Positions 44,652 through 54,528 are shown, counted from the stretch's first letter. The stretch is 64,000 bases of DNA from Rhodothermia bacterium (GCA_030427885.1 JAUICM010000002.1:434001-498000), one strand, 5' to 3'. The notes: generated by a model not told the origin, from the letters alone. Program-made: numbers and translations.

Positions 44652-45199
44652 TTCATTTCATCTTCAAACAGCTCTTCGCCGTAATTCTCTTCAACAAAGT
44701 CTTCGAAGCTCATATTACCGTAGGCGTCCGAACCCACAAATTCGAGCAGGGGGGAATATATGAAGGGTTCTATAAACCCGGGCTGGGCTCCCAATATCTC
44801 ACCATCAGAAGAAATAAAATAATGCGTAGGAAATGACGCCAAACGAAGATATCGCGCCAGTTCCACAGCTTTTATTTTCTTTCCGTTAAATTCCACATCT
44901 TCTTCCGATTCTCCATTTAACTGAACCGGGTGGTAGTATTTTTTAATTGCTGCAAGTACAGATGAATCAGGGAATGTTTCCTTTCTTGTTTTTAGGCAGT
45001 AAGTACACCATTCTGCATACCCGAAAAGCAGGATCTTTTTCCCGTCCTCTTTTGCTAACTCCTGTGCTTCAGAAAGCGAGTACCAATCGAATCCGGAATC
45101 GATCTCTGACTGAGACTGGGCAAAGACTGGCATGCTAAGCACAAAGCTGAACAGAAGAGCTACCGATATGTTATTCAAAGAATTTATTTTCATGACCAA
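44648..45199 (-). CDS. Exported thioredoxin-like protein
   Basis: A 183-residue protein with a signal peptide (about 1-27, ending VFAQ) and a DUF255/thioredoxin_7-like domain. ILLFGYAEWCTYCLKTRKETFPD carries the CTYC redox pair, and RLASFPTHYFISSDGEIL holds the cis-Pro. The acidic C-terminal tail is unusual but of no known meaning. It is co-directional with and tightly placed between the SpoIIE-type phosphatase (3-base gap) and the DtxR-like gene (ATGA overlap). Confidence 0.85.
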   Translation of the reverse strand: MVMKINSLNNISVALLFSFVLSMPVFAQSQSEIDSGFDWYSLSEAQELAKEDGKKILLFGYAEWCTYCLKTRKETFPDSSVLAAIKKYYHPVQLNGESEEDVEFNGKKIKAVELARYLRLASFPTHYFISSDGEILGAQPGFIEPFIYSPLLEFVGSDAYGNMSFEDFVEENYGEELFEDEMK

Positions 45200-45202
45200 G
45201 GT

Positions 45203-47755
45203 TTACACTTTAATTACAACGAGGGTCATATCGTCATATTGGAGTGCATCACCTGTAAAGGTACGAACATCTTCGATAATTAAATTGCGTAGTTCCTTTG
45301 CAGAACCTGTTTTTTCTCTTTTTATCAATTTTTTAAGACGTTCTTCCCCATAGAATTCTTCATCCTTATCCTGTGCTTCAGTGATGCCATCAGTATAAAG
45401 CACCAATACATCCCCTTTCGAAAGATTAATGGTCTCTTCCTCAACCACTTTGTTAAAGAAATCTCCCTTCACCATTCCGATGGCCACTCCTTTGGGTTGA
45501 AGCCAGTTAATTTCACCATCAGCCTTTTTGTAAAGCATCGGGTTATGACCTGCACGGATGTATGTAAAGGTATTCTCTTCTGAATTCAACACTCCGTATA
45601 TCATCGAAATGAAGGTTCCACGAGTAGCATTTTCATTAAACAACTTATTTGCTCTGTACAACATCATCTTAGGAGATGGAAAAATGCTACACAAGCTATG
45701 AATAACCCCTTTTGCGAAGGTCATATAAAACGCTGCCTGAATTCCTTTTCCGCTAACATCACCTATTGCTATGGCTGTACGTGCTTCGTCAAGCTTTATG
45801 ATATCGTAGTAATCACCTCCCGTTTCCTGAGCAGGCTCACAAATAGCTGCTGTATCAAAGCCCTTTATCACCGGAGTGGTATTTGGTAAAAAAGTCTTCT
45901 GGACTGTCCTGGCTATATCCAGCTCCTGCAGTACTCTTTGTTCTTTGGCAAGGTCTTCAATGTATTCCGGAACATAATCCGGCAGTTTATCCTTTTCCTC
46001 ACCTACCATCAGGAAGTATAATGCCAGGAGCAGCATACCTACCATAGTGAACATAAAAACATAAAAGACCTGTGCATCCGGTGAGTTCGAAACCACCCAG
46101 CCTTTTGAGGTGGTCAGGAAATTCAAAAAGATAAAAAACCCGAGAGCAACGGTCACAAAATCAAATTGCACATAAAAAACCCCAATCATAAACCCGATTA
46201 TGAAGTTCATCAGCAGAACAGAACTTTCCGGAAACATGCTTTGCAGGAATGGATCAAACAGAGCAAACATTACCCCACTCATAACAGGAATCAGCCATTT
46301 TTTGTTGGAAACCATATATAGCTGTGTTCCAAGGATCAGGAATATCACTGCTACAACCAATACTCCAATCAACAATGTGATGATCAAATTTGCCAGTGGT
46401 GAAAGTACAAAGCTCCCTCCCAAAAACAGAACCTCCCCACCAATAGTCACAGAAGGCATCAGAGACATGAGAATAGTAAACAACCCTGCCAGGATCGCAC
46501 CCATGGAAACAGCGCGGATCATTGCCCATCCAATAGGTTTATTCTTGAACATACCGCGCCGGACAAGATCCCAGGTTCTTAGTTTCTCCGGCCAGTATTG
46601 CCGGGTTACCGAGTCACTGATTGCAGTAACCACAAAGAACATTGTGGCAAAAAGAGCTCCAAAAACACCGGAGCTAAAGATCACTTCCCTCACTATAGTC
46701 AATACGCCGGACTCTATTTCAACTCCATAATCTCGTACTGTCTGTAATGCCATAAGCAAGGGGATCAGGAACCCCCCGACTACTGCTACCACCAGTGCCG
46801 GTCTTGTATCTATCGTTCTGACCTTAATTCTGAGATAAAAGGATACCAACATCCAAACCCCCAGGAAAAACAGAAATCCGAGCATGATGGTATTTCTTAC
46901 CTCCGAACGGCGGGGAATCACCTTTATATTCTTACCAAGAGTCACATTGATACTTCTCAAAGCTCCTGCAGGCAAAACCTGAAACTCCAGCTTTGGCACT
47001 ATTCCCATGATCGTATCCTGAGAAGTATAAAATGCCCTGGCATACCGTACGCTTTCATCATCATTCAGTGAGAGTGAATCTCTTTTGAAATTAAAATGAC
47101 TCCAGTAAGTCTGATTCAGGTAAAAATCTGCCAGCTCCCAGTTATATTTCTGATAAGACGATACAGGTCTGTTTAGAATTTCCCGGAATACATTCATTGA
47201 GGGAGTCCGAAAGTGTTGAAAATCCACTAATGCCGATATCACCGAATCTTCTTTTGCACTTTCTGAAAATGAATCTCCCAAAACTGATCTGATCGCATTT
47301 CGGTTGAACGGGGTCTGTTCATTTATCAGAACATCTCCTGCATCAAAGCTGATGACCTCTCCCTGCTTACTTATTTTGAACGTAGCATAGTTTTTGTTTT
47401 CTCCTTCAATAGTCAGGAACTCCTGTACATCCCAATAATACAACGGGAGTTTTTTATTTGAATCCAGAGAGTTGACCTGCTTCAAAAATTCTTCTCTTCC
47501 ATATTCAGCCTGAAGATTATCAACGAGATCTGAATAGGAATTTATGGATGACTTTTTCTTGAGCCTGAATGGCGTATACTGCCACCCGATCAGCGTGGAA
47601 TCGGCCCTGGATATACTTTCCTCACTCGAAAGTTGAATATCAAGACTGCTAAGGGGGTGATGATTACCGAGATCGAAAAAAAACCAAATGGCACCAAAAA
47701 ACCCGAGTATTAGAAGTAGTATATCCCTAAAGCGTTGATCGTACATTGCAAACAT
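45203..47755 (-). CDS. Membrane SpoIIE/RsbU-type PP2C phosphatase
   Basis: An 850-residue protein. The first helix (about 10-28) and a large extracytoplasmic region (about 30-280) precede eight or so membrane helices (about 285-590). The C-terminal PP2C domain (about 620-845) has ETGGDYYDIIKL, AIGDVSGKGIQAAF, IRAGHNPMLY and VLYTDGITEAQD, with the Asp residues that bind two metals. RsbU-like enzymes dephosphorylate anti-sigma antagonists and so control sigma factors; no such partner is encoded nearby. The first gene of a three-gene unit with thioredoxin and DtxR-like genes. ATG 47746 is an equally likely start. Confidence 0.88.
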   Translation of the reverse strand: MFAMYDQRFRDILLLILGFFGAIWFFFDLGNHHPLSSLDIQLSSEESISRADSTLIGWQYTPFRLKKKSSINSYSDLVDNLQAEYGREEFLKQVNSLDSNKKLPLYYWDVQEFLTIEGENKNYATFKISKQGEVISFDAGDVLINEQTPFNRNAIRSVLGDSFSESAKEDSVISALVDFQHFRTPSMNVFREILNRPVSSYQKYNWELADFYLNQTYWSHFNFKRDSLSLNDDESVRYARAFYTSQDTIMGIVPKLEFQVLPAGALRSINVTLGKNIKVIPRRSEVRNTIMLGFLFFLGVWMLVSFYLRIKVRTIDTRPALVVAVVGGFLIPLLMALQTVRDYGVEIESGVLTIVREVIFSSGVFGALFATMFFVVTAISDSVTRQYWPEKLRTWDLVRRGMFKNKPIGWAMIRAVSMGAILAGLFTILMSLMPSVTIGGEVLFLGGSFVLSPLANLIITLLIGVLVVAVIFLILGTQLYMVSNKKWLIPVMSGVMFALFDPFLQSMFPESSVLLMNFIIGFMIGVFYVQFDFVTVALGFFIFLNFLTTSKGWVVSNSPDAQVFYVFMFTMVGMLLLALYFLMVGEEKDKLPDYVPEYIEDLAKEQRVLQELDIARTVQKTFLPNTTPVIKGFDTAAICEPAQETGGDYYDIIKLDEARTAIAIGDVSGKGIQAAFYMTFAKGVIHSLCSIFPSPKMMLYRANKLFNENATRGTFISMIYGVLNSEENTFTYIRAGHNPMLYKKADGEINWLQPKGVAIGMVKGDFFNKVVEEETINLSKGDVLVLYTDGITEAQDKDEEFYGEERLKKLIKREKTGSAKELRNLIIEDVRTFTGDALQYDDMTLVVIKV

Positions 47756-47845
47756 AAAATGGCTATACGGAAAACCGAAAATTGGTTGCGTTAATATGCT
47801 TAGATTATGCCGTTTTTAAAACCAAATCTTTGAATTTCATCGAAC

Positions 47846-48619
47846 ATGTGCCTGATCGCATTCGCCTATAAAACACATCCTAAATACAAGCTGATATTAG
47901 CAGCAAACAGGGATGAATTTTATAAACGCCCGACCCGTCCTGCCCAGTTCTGGACGAAAGAAGGTCACTCTGATATTCTTGCAGGAAAAGACCTTGAAGC
48001 GGGTGGCACCTGGATGGGAGTTTCTAAAAGAGGAGCATGGTCAGCACTGACAAACTACAGGGATTTCTCGGATATAAAAGAGAATCCTCCTTCACGCGGA
48101 GAGCTGGTTTTAAATTATCTGAAAGACCAAAATACTCCTTCCATATATCTTGATCGAATCAGAGGTAATGCCAAAGACTACAATGGATTCAATATACTTC
48201 TGGGTGACGAAGATTCATTACTACATTACTCTAATCACAGCGATATAATTACTGAAATTCAGCCCGGAATTCATGGGGTAAGTAATGCTTTATTGGATAC
48301 TCCCTGGATGAAACTTGAACAGGCAAAAGCTGATCTCGGAAAAGCTATTCAAAAAGAAACTATTGATATGGAAGACCTGTTTTCTTTATTGAAAAATGAT
48401 ACAACAGCTCCCGACAGCGAGCTTCCTGAAACCGGGCTACCTTACGAGCTTGAGAAAGCTGTTTCATCGGTGTTCATCAAAACTGAGAATTACGGCACCC
48501 GCTGCTCAACAGTGCTACTCATCGACAATAAGGAAAATTGCACTTTTATTGAACGAAGATATAATCCTTCAACTTCAGAGATATTGCAGAAAAGTGAATT
48601 CGAATTCACTTTCAATTAA
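47846..48619 (+). CDS. NRDE/TANGO2-family protein
   Basis: A 257-residue protein starting MCLIAFAYKTHPKYKLILAANRDEFYKRPT; the Cys2 start and NRDE motif define the family. GGTWMGVSKRGAWSALTNYRD and the C-terminal YGTRCSTVLLID are further landmarks. Bacterial members are of uncertain function; the N-terminal Cys and fold recall Ntn hydrolases, and eukaryotic TANGO2 has been linked to heme or lipid handling. It diverges from the phosphatase gene, with 90 bases between. Confidence 0.9.
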   Translation: MCLIAFAYKTHPKYKLILAANRDEFYKRPTRPAQFWTKEGHSDILAGKDLEAGGTWMGVSKRGAWSALTNYRDFSDIKENPPSRGELVLNYLKDQNTPSIYLDRIRGNAKDYNGFNILLGDEDSLLHYSNHSDIITEIQPGIHGVSNALLDTPWMKLEQAKADLGKAIQKETIDMEDLFSLLKNDTTAPDSELPETGLPYELEKAVSSVFIKTENYGTRCSTVLLIDNKENCTFIERRYNPSTSEILQKSEFEFTFN

Positions 48620-48621
48620 CT

Positions 48622-50334
48622 CTAATCCAGCGATGTTTTAACAGGCTCAAGTCCTTCGGGAGCGAATTCAGCCGGATCGGGGATCTTACCAAATTTAAAG
48701 ATGATCCCAACGATGAGTGCTATCCCAATTGGGTAGATCAACCACCAGGGTAAGCCAAGAACCAAAATCCCAATCATTCCAAGAGTACTCAACACGCCTA
48801 CCACCATGGCATATGGCAGCTGTGTGTTCACATGTTCAACATGGTCACATTGTGTGGCAATAGAACTCAGAATGGTCGTATCAGAGATGGGTGAACAGTG
48901 ATCTCCCCAAACTGAACCTGCTAATACTGCACTCACGCTGGCATAGATAAGTTCCAGGGTCAGATCCGTATCCAGTCCGTTTGAAGCGCCAAGTTTCCAG
49001 GCCAGAGGTAAAACCAGCGGCATCAGAATACCCATAGTACTCCAGCTTGAACCGGTAGCAAAAGCGGTCAAGGCGGAAAGTACTAAAACCAATGCCGGCA
49101 TCCAGAATGGATTTAATGAATCTCCAAACACGCTAACCAGAAAATCAGCCGTACCGAGTGCACCGGTCACATCACTGAGTGCCCAGGCCAGAACCAATAC
49201 TAATGTCCCGTCAAACATGATATGCATCCCATTCATCATGGATTTCAGTGATTCCTCCACATTCAGAAGATCTTTCCATAGCGAAATGATGATTGCGACA
49301 GTAACACTGGAAATAGACCCCCATAGCAACGCCTTATACGAATCTGCTGTTTCGATTATCGCAGCAATGGAATCACCAGAGCCTGTGTAAAACAGACCCG
49401 CAACAGTTCCCAATACCAGCACCAGAATAGGAATCACTGCATTTGACCAGTGAGATTCTTTCTTCTCTTCTTCATCAGCTTCAATTTTATCTCGCCACAG
49501 ATTGTACTTGTCAAATGATGGATCATGCTTTGCTTTATACAGGTTGATCCGTGATTTAAGCATCGGACCAAAATCCCTTCCTGACCATGCAATCAGGATC
49601 ACAAACAGGATCGTAAAAAAGGCATAAAAATTATATGGCAGTGAATTCAAAAACACAGAATAGGCAGACTCTGTAAAGCCGGTCATACCAGTTTCACCAT
49701 TAGAAATAAAACCAACCATAGCTCCGATCCAGGTGCTTACCAAGGCAACCGTTGCTACAGGTGCAGCAGTTGCATCTACAAGATATGCAAGCTTTGCTCT
49801 TGAGATCCGAAGCTTATCCGTCAGTGGTCGCATGGTATTACCAACTACCATAGTATTTGCATAATCATCAAAGAACACAATAAAGCCCATTAGCGCTGTA
49901 ACCAACTGTCCCTGGACCTTTGTCCGGACAAAACGTGTGATGGAGCGGATCACGCCTCGGGTACCACCATTATCGGTGATAATACCCACCATTCCCCCAA
50001 TAAAGATGGTAAATACGATCACACTCATACGTCCGTCTGCATTCAGACCTGGAACGATAAAATCACTTAATGAGGTAAAAAATCCACCAAAGAAACTGGA
50101 AAGTGATGCGCCATTCACCAGAAAAGCTCCTGCCCAGATACCAATGAATAAAGCAAATAAAACCTGCCTGAATACCAATGCGATCACGATCGCCATTAAA
50201 GGGGGTAAAATACTGATCCAGGTTCCTACCACTGAAGATGCTTCAGCCTCAGCACCTGATTGAGCAAACCCGGATTGCATGATCAAAAGCAACAAAGCAC
50301 TTACACCGAGCAGCCCGAAAATCTTCTTTTTCAT
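48622..50334 (-). CDS. NhaC-family Na+/H+ antiporter
   Basis: A 570-residue membrane protein with about 12 helices. Characteristic blocks are IGIWAGAFLVNG, VFFDDYANTMVVGNTMRP and GDHCSPISDTTILSSIATQCDHVEHV; charged residues in the membrane fit cation exchange. The N-terminus (MKKKIFGLLGVSALLLLIMQSGFAQ) looks like a cleavable signal peptide before the first transport helix, which is uncommon but seen in relatives. The family exchanges Na+ or amino-acid/amine pairs; sodium export would suit a marine or saline organism. A single gene. Confidence 0.9.
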   Translation of the reverse strand: MKKKIFGLLGVSALLLLIMQSGFAQSGAEAEASSVVGTWISILPPLMAIVIALVFRQVLFALFIGIWAGAFLVNGASLSSFFGGFFTSLSDFIVPGLNADGRMSVIVFTIFIGGMVGIITDNGGTRGVIRSITRFVRTKVQGQLVTALMGFIVFFDDYANTMVVGNTMRPLTDKLRISRAKLAYLVDATAAPVATVALVSTWIGAMVGFISNGETGMTGFTESAYSVFLNSLPYNFYAFFTILFVILIAWSGRDFGPMLKSRINLYKAKHDPSFDKYNLWRDKIEADEEEKKESHWSNAVIPILVLVLGTVAGLFYTGSGDSIAAIIETADSYKALLWGSISSVTVAIIISLWKDLLNVEESLKSMMNGMHIMFDGTLVLVLAWALSDVTGALGTADFLVSVFGDSLNPFWMPALVLVLSALTAFATGSSWSTMGILMPLVLPLAWKLGASNGLDTDLTLELIYASVSAVLAGSVWGDHCSPISDTTILSSIATQCDHVEHVNTQLPYAMVVGVLSTLGMIGILVLGLPWWLIYPIGIALIVGIIFKFGKIPDPAEFAPEGLEPVKTSLD

Positions 50335-50503
50335 TCGATCCTTCTTTTTGATTTTTGACAGGGGAAAATAACACCTAATGAACTAATTACAAGAATTAGC
50401 TTCAATTCAGGGATCCGCTGATTTTTTTACGAATTAAAACTTTGCTTATCTGACAAGGTGTTTTAACATACGCTCTGTATAAACACAACTAACTATTTAC
50501 ATC

Positions 50504-52135
50504 ATGAAAAAGAAATCAGTGGTGCTTTTTCTGGGTGTATTTGTCTTTGGATTCCTGTTACCAGATTTTGTTCAGGCACAAGACAATTACAGTAACCAGG
50601 AAGCTGTTACCAAGCGCCTTCGGCAGTTGAGCCGGAGCTATAAAGATCAGACGAACCTACGTTCTCTGGCAAAATCACCGGACGGAAATGATATTTGGCT
50701 ACTCACTATCGGGACGGGTGACACCAGCACTAAACCTGCTGTTGCAGTTATTGGGGGAACCGACGGAACTCAAATTCTTGGAACTGAACTCGCTCTTAAT
50801 TTTGCAGAAGATCTGCTATCGGGCTCAAACAACGAATTGATTGTATCCACCACCTTTTATGTGCTGCCGGTTACTAATCCTGATGCCGCTCAGCAGTATT
50901 TCAGTTCTCTTAAGTTTGAACGTGGTGGAAACGGCACTTCAACTGATGATGACCGCGATGGCAGTTTCGATGAAGATGGTTTTGAAGATCTTAATGGAGA
51001 TGGCCTGATCACCCTGTTCAGAGTGGAAGACCCAACCGGAAAATGGATGATTTCAAAAGAGGATTCCCGGGTGATGGTGCAAGCTGATCCAAAAAAAGGT
51101 GAAAAGGGAACTTATCTGGTTTACTCCGAAGGACGCGATAACGATGAGGATGGTAAATTCAACGAAGATGGCGTTGGTGGAGTGAACATCAACAAAAATT
51201 TCACTTTTGATTTCCCTTACTTCACACCCGGCTCCGGAGAGAACATGGCTTCACAGCCAGAAACAAGAGCCATACTCGATTTTTTATATGAAGAAGCACG
51301 TAATGTTTACGCTGTAGTTTCTTTTGGTTCTGAAAACAACTTATCAAGCCCTGTTAAATTTAACCGTGGTGCAGTAAGCAAGCGGGTCATCTCAGGATGG
51401 TATGAAGACGACACCGATGTCAACAAACTGGTGTCAGATGCTTACAATGAGATCACTGGTACGAAAGATGCTCCAGCCGGACCAGAACAGCAGGGAGATC
51501 TATTCCAGTGGGCTTATTTTCATTACGGACGTTTTAGTTTCAGTACCCCGGGCTGGTGGACTCCTGCCGTGGAGGATACTTCAGGCAAAGCCAGGAAATT
51601 TGACTCTCCTGAAGCTCAGTATCTTGCCTGGGCCGAATCACAAGGCCTTGATGCTTTTGTAGACTGGACCGAGATCAACCATCCTGATTTCCCCGGTAAG
51701 AAAGTAGAGGTCGGAGGCATCAAACCATTTTCACATGTGCCTCCATATACTTTGGTGAAAGAGATAGCAGAATCTCATACTGCTTTTATTACCAAGCTTG
51801 CCGAAATGAAACCGAATGTTAAGCTGGTCAATTTCAAGGCAGAGAATGCTGGTAAGAACCTGACCCGTATCACCGTTGATGTACTAAATGATGGCGCTTT
51901 ACCAACCGCATCTCACGTGGGTACCAGAACCAGCTGGGTTCGTGATGTAATGGTGGATGTTAAAACAGATGGTAAACTCAACTTAGTGAGTGGACCAAAA
52001 CGCAGCTACCAGGAAAGTATCGGTGCAGATGAATCGGTAAGCTATTCCTGGCTTGTTCGTGGCTCCGGTGATCTCACTATCAAAGCGGGTGCTCCACAAG
52101 CCGGATTCGCCACCATCCAACAATCTATTAAATGA
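50504..52135 (+). CDS. M14-like pseudo-peptidase, probably inactive
   Basis: A 543-residue exported protein (signal about 1-26, ending VQAQ) with the M14 carboxypeptidase fold, but its zinc site is lost. Where its neighbour has GNIHSNEVQGTE, this protein has GGTDGTQILGTE, so His and Glu become Asp87 and Gln90. The third His region reads VVSFGSENN instead of QTYHNRGG. The Arg of NRDW is Lys in NINKNF. Calcium-type loops DDDRDGSFDEDG and DNDEDGKFNEDG are retained. It overlaps the active-looking gene by 4 bases (ATGA), so the pair may form a complex. Binding or regulatory role inferred. Confidence 0.85.
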   Translation: MKKKSVVLFLGVFVFGFLLPDFVQAQDNYSNQEAVTKRLRQLSRSYKDQTNLRSLAKSPDGNDIWLLTIGTGDTSTKPAVAVIGGTDGTQILGTELALNFAEDLLSGSNNELIVSTTFYVLPVTNPDAAQQYFSSLKFERGGNGTSTDDDRDGSFDEDGFEDLNGDGLITLFRVEDPTGKWMISKEDSRVMVQADPKKGEKGTYLVYSEGRDNDEDGKFNEDGVGGVNINKNFTFDFPYFTPGSGENMASQPETRAILDFLYEEARNVYAVVSFGSENNLSSPVKFNRGAVSKRVISGWYEDDTDVNKLVSDAYNEITGTKDAPAGPEQQGDLFQWAYFHYGRFSFSTPGWWTPAVEDTSGKARKFDSPEAQYLAWAESQGLDAFVDWTEINHPDFPGKKVEVGGIKPFSHVPPYTLVKEIAESHTAFITKLAEMKPNVKLVNFKAENAGKNLTRITVDVLNDGALPTASHVGTRTSWVRDVMVDVKTDGKLNLVSGPKRSYQESIGADESVSYSWLVRGSGDLTIKAGAPQAGFATIQQSIK

Positions 52136-53883
52136 CCGAGGCCATGAAGAATATCAAACGACTTTTAGTTATTGCAGTATTTGCAGCAGGTATTTTGAGC
52201 GCGGAGCAAGCTTCGGCTCAATTGACCGATGGAGTCTTCCCCGCAGCTGGAACTCCTAATAATCCCAAAGTGGATGCTACCTGGAATCATTATTACGATT
52301 ATCAGGGAATCACAGAATTGACTGAGCAGATCGCCAAAGCTCACCCTGATCTGGTGAAACGATCTTCTATTGGAAAATCATACGAAGGCCGTGAAATGTG
52401 GATCCTTACTATTTCTAATTTCAAGAAAGGTGATCCCGATAAAAAGCCCGCCATGTACATCGATGGCAATATCCATTCCAATGAAGTTCAGGGTACTGAG
52501 GTGGCTTTATATACAGCCTGGTATCTCACTGAGTCTTTCGGTCAGATCGATTTTATTACCGAACTGCTTAACGACAAAACCTTCTATATTATTCCAACCA
52601 TCAACCCTGATGGCCGTGAAGCATACATGAAGGCCGTTAACTCTCCCAACTCTCCAAGAGCAGGAATGAAGCCAATAGATAATGATGGCGATGGCGAGAT
52701 CGATGAAGATGGCTATGATGATCTTAATGGTGACGGACATCTCACATACATGCGCCGAAAAAATCCGCGTGGTGAGTTCCGGGTTGACCCATCCTATCCC
52801 AACCGAATGATTCGTGTTCCTGAAGGTGAGTTCGGTGATTACGAACTACTTGGCTCAGAAGGTTATGATAACGACGGTGATGGCCGGGTGAATGAAGATG
52901 GACCTGCATTCAGTTACGACCCAAACCGCGATTGGGGCTGGAACTGGCAACCTGATTACATCCAGGGTGGTGCTCATAAATACCCTTTCTCACTACCAGA
53001 GAACAGAAACATCATGGAATTTGTGATGGCACACCCCAATATTGCTGCTGCACAAACCTATCATAACAGAGGCGGTATGATACTCCGGGGTCCTGGTGCA
53101 GCTGAAGATGTTAGTACCTACAACCGTGCCGATGTCCGGGTGTATGACGCCATCGGAGAAAAGGGTGAAAAACTTCTTCCCGGCTACAATTATTTTGTAG
53201 TGTATGATGATCTTTATACCGTGTTTGGTGGCGAGTTAGACTGGTTCTATGGCATCAGAGGTATCTTCACCTACTCCAATGAACTTTTCACAAATTTCGA
53301 TCTTTTCAACAGTAATGAAAATGCAGATACTGATGTGTATGAATTCAACCGTGATCTTCTGTTCGGAGATGGAATTGTTCCCTGGGAGCCATTCAATCAT
53401 CCGCAATACGGCGAGATCGAGATAGGTGGGAATAAGAAGAATTACATGCGCGCCCATCCCGGTTTCCTTATCGAGTCGATGGCACATCGTAATATGGCCT
53501 TCACCATCTTCCACGGATACCACACTCCAAAACTGGTGATCGACGAAATCACCGAAAAAGATCTCGGAGGTGGATTAAAAGAAGTAACGGCCGTGATAAC
53601 GAATGAGCGCCTGATCCCAACCCATGCCAGTATAGATCTGCAATACAACATCACACGACCTGATTACATTACTCTGGATGGAGCAAAAGTGGAAGCCGGT
53701 ATGATCGTTGCTAACAGGGATCTTAATATCACTTATGAGCAAAAGAACTCTCCGGAGAAAATCGCGGTTAATAATATCGCCGGCATGAGTTCCGTAACTG
53801 TTCGGTGGATCATCAGTGGTGGCAGAAACTACAAAGTGATCGTAGACAGCGCTAAAGGAGGTACCGTATCCAAGAGCAAATAA
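52132..53883 (+). CDS. Secreted M14-family zinc carboxypeptidase
   Basis: A 583-residue protein; the signal peptide begins at ATG 52144 or follows four residues from the coupled ATG 52132. The zinc ligands are His115 and Glu118 in DGNIHSNEVQGTE and His311 in QTYHNRGG; the substrate Arg is in DPNRDWGW (about 266). A catalytic Glu may be the one in GFLIESMAHRN. Two calcium-binding-like inserts, DNDGDGEIDEDGYDDLNGDG and DNDGDGRVNEDG, sit in the domain. The C-terminal 130 residues are strand-rich. It probably digests peptides outside the cytoplasm; its upstream neighbour lacks the site. Confidence 0.92.
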   Translation: MTEAMKNIKRLLVIAVFAAGILSAEQASAQLTDGVFPAAGTPNNPKVDATWNHYYDYQGITELTEQIAKAHPDLVKRSSIGKSYEGREMWILTISNFKKGDPDKKPAMYIDGNIHSNEVQGTEVALYTAWYLTESFGQIDFITELLNDKTFYIIPTINPDGREAYMKAVNSPNSPRAGMKPIDNDGDGEIDEDGYDDLNGDGHLTYMRRKNPRGEFRVDPSYPNRMIRVPEGEFGDYELLGSEGYDNDGDGRVNEDGPAFSYDPNRDWGWNWQPDYIQGGAHKYPFSLPENRNIMEFVMAHPNIAAAQTYHNRGGMILRGPGAAEDVSTYNRADVRVYDAIGEKGEKLLPGYNYFVVYDDLYTVFGGELDWFYGIRGIFTYSNELFTNFDLFNSNENADTDVYEFNRDLLFGDGIVPWEPFNHPQYGEIEIGGNKKNYMRAHPGFLIESMAHRNMAFTIFHGYHTPKLVIDEITEKDLGGGLKEVTAVITNERLIPTHASIDLQYNITRPDYITLDGAKVEAGMIVANRDLNITYEQKNSPEKIAVNNIAGMSSVTVRWIISGGRNYKVIVDSAKGGTVSKSK

Positions 53884-53920
53884 TACTCTTCGAAGTTCCA
53901 AAACTCACATGACAAAATTT

Positions 53921-53952
53921 AAAGGCTGGTTTAATTAAATCGGCCTTTTTTA
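53921..53952 (+). terminator. Intrinsic terminator after the M14 pair
   Basis: AAAGGC-type arm at 53921-53928 pairs with CGGCCTTT (53941-53948), with a TTAATTAA-rich loop and a T-run. It ends the two-gene peptidase unit and precedes doxX. Confidence 0.75.
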
Positions 53953-53988
53953 TAATTCTTTTAAGACTAAAAACTTTAGACAATTAAT

Positions 53989-54414
53989 ATGAAATCATTT
54001 CTTACAAATTACCCAACATGGCCAAAAGGACTCGATATTGCAGCCCTGATCTTAAGGATTGGTCTTGGCGGAGCCTTAATGTATGGACATGGTCTTGGTA
54101 AATGGTCCCGATTATTTAGTGGCGAAGAAATTAAATTCGCTGATCCACTTGGCTTCGGACCAGAATTTACTCTGGGGTTTGCAGTATTAGCTGAGGTAGT
54201 ATGTTCCGCTTTTCTTTTGCTGGGATTATTAACACGCTGGTCGTTGATTCCCATGATCATCACCATGCTTACCCTCGTATTTGTGGTACACATCGATGAT
54301 GGCTTCCGGGGTCAGGAAAAAGCTCTTTTATTCCTGGTCGGATTTGTAGCCTTACTTTTTACCGGGCCTGGAAAGTATTCTGTAGATGCTTTTCTTGAGA
54401 AGAGAAAACGATAA
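53989..54414 (+). CDS. DoxX-family membrane protein
   Basis: A 141-residue, four-helix membrane protein. Family features are GLDIAALILRIGLGGALMYGHGLGKW and FAVLAEVVCSAFLLLGLLTRWSLIPMIITM. DoxX was named as a quinol oxidase subunit, but most bacterial members are of unknown role, often in thiol or oxidative stress. It stands alone between two terminators. Confidence 0.88.
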   Translation: MKSFLTNYPTWPKGLDIAALILRIGLGGALMYGHGLGKWSRLFSGEEIKFADPLGFGPEFTLGFAVLAEVVCSAFLLLGLLTRWSLIPMIITMLTLVFVVHIDDGFRGQEKALLFLVGFVALLFTGPGKYSVDAFLEKRKR

Positions 54415-54459
54415 AGAAAACAGACACAATACTCTCAAGTGTAATCAACCACTTATCTC

Positions 54460-54486
54460 AAATGGGACTTTCCGGTCCCATTTTTT
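54460..54486 (+). terminator. Intrinsic terminator of doxX
   Basis: ATGGGAC (54462-54468) pairs with GTCCCAT (54475-54481) around TTTCCG, followed by a T-run. Confidence 0.85.
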
Positions 54487-54528
54487 ATTAGTACTATCTA
54501 CTATGTTAATAGTAACTAACGAGCGGGT

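Noticed and set aside
46200-46730. 176-codon plus-strand ORF within the SpoIIE-type phosphatase gene
   Set aside because: It is antisense to the membrane segment of a well supported gene and shows no domain.
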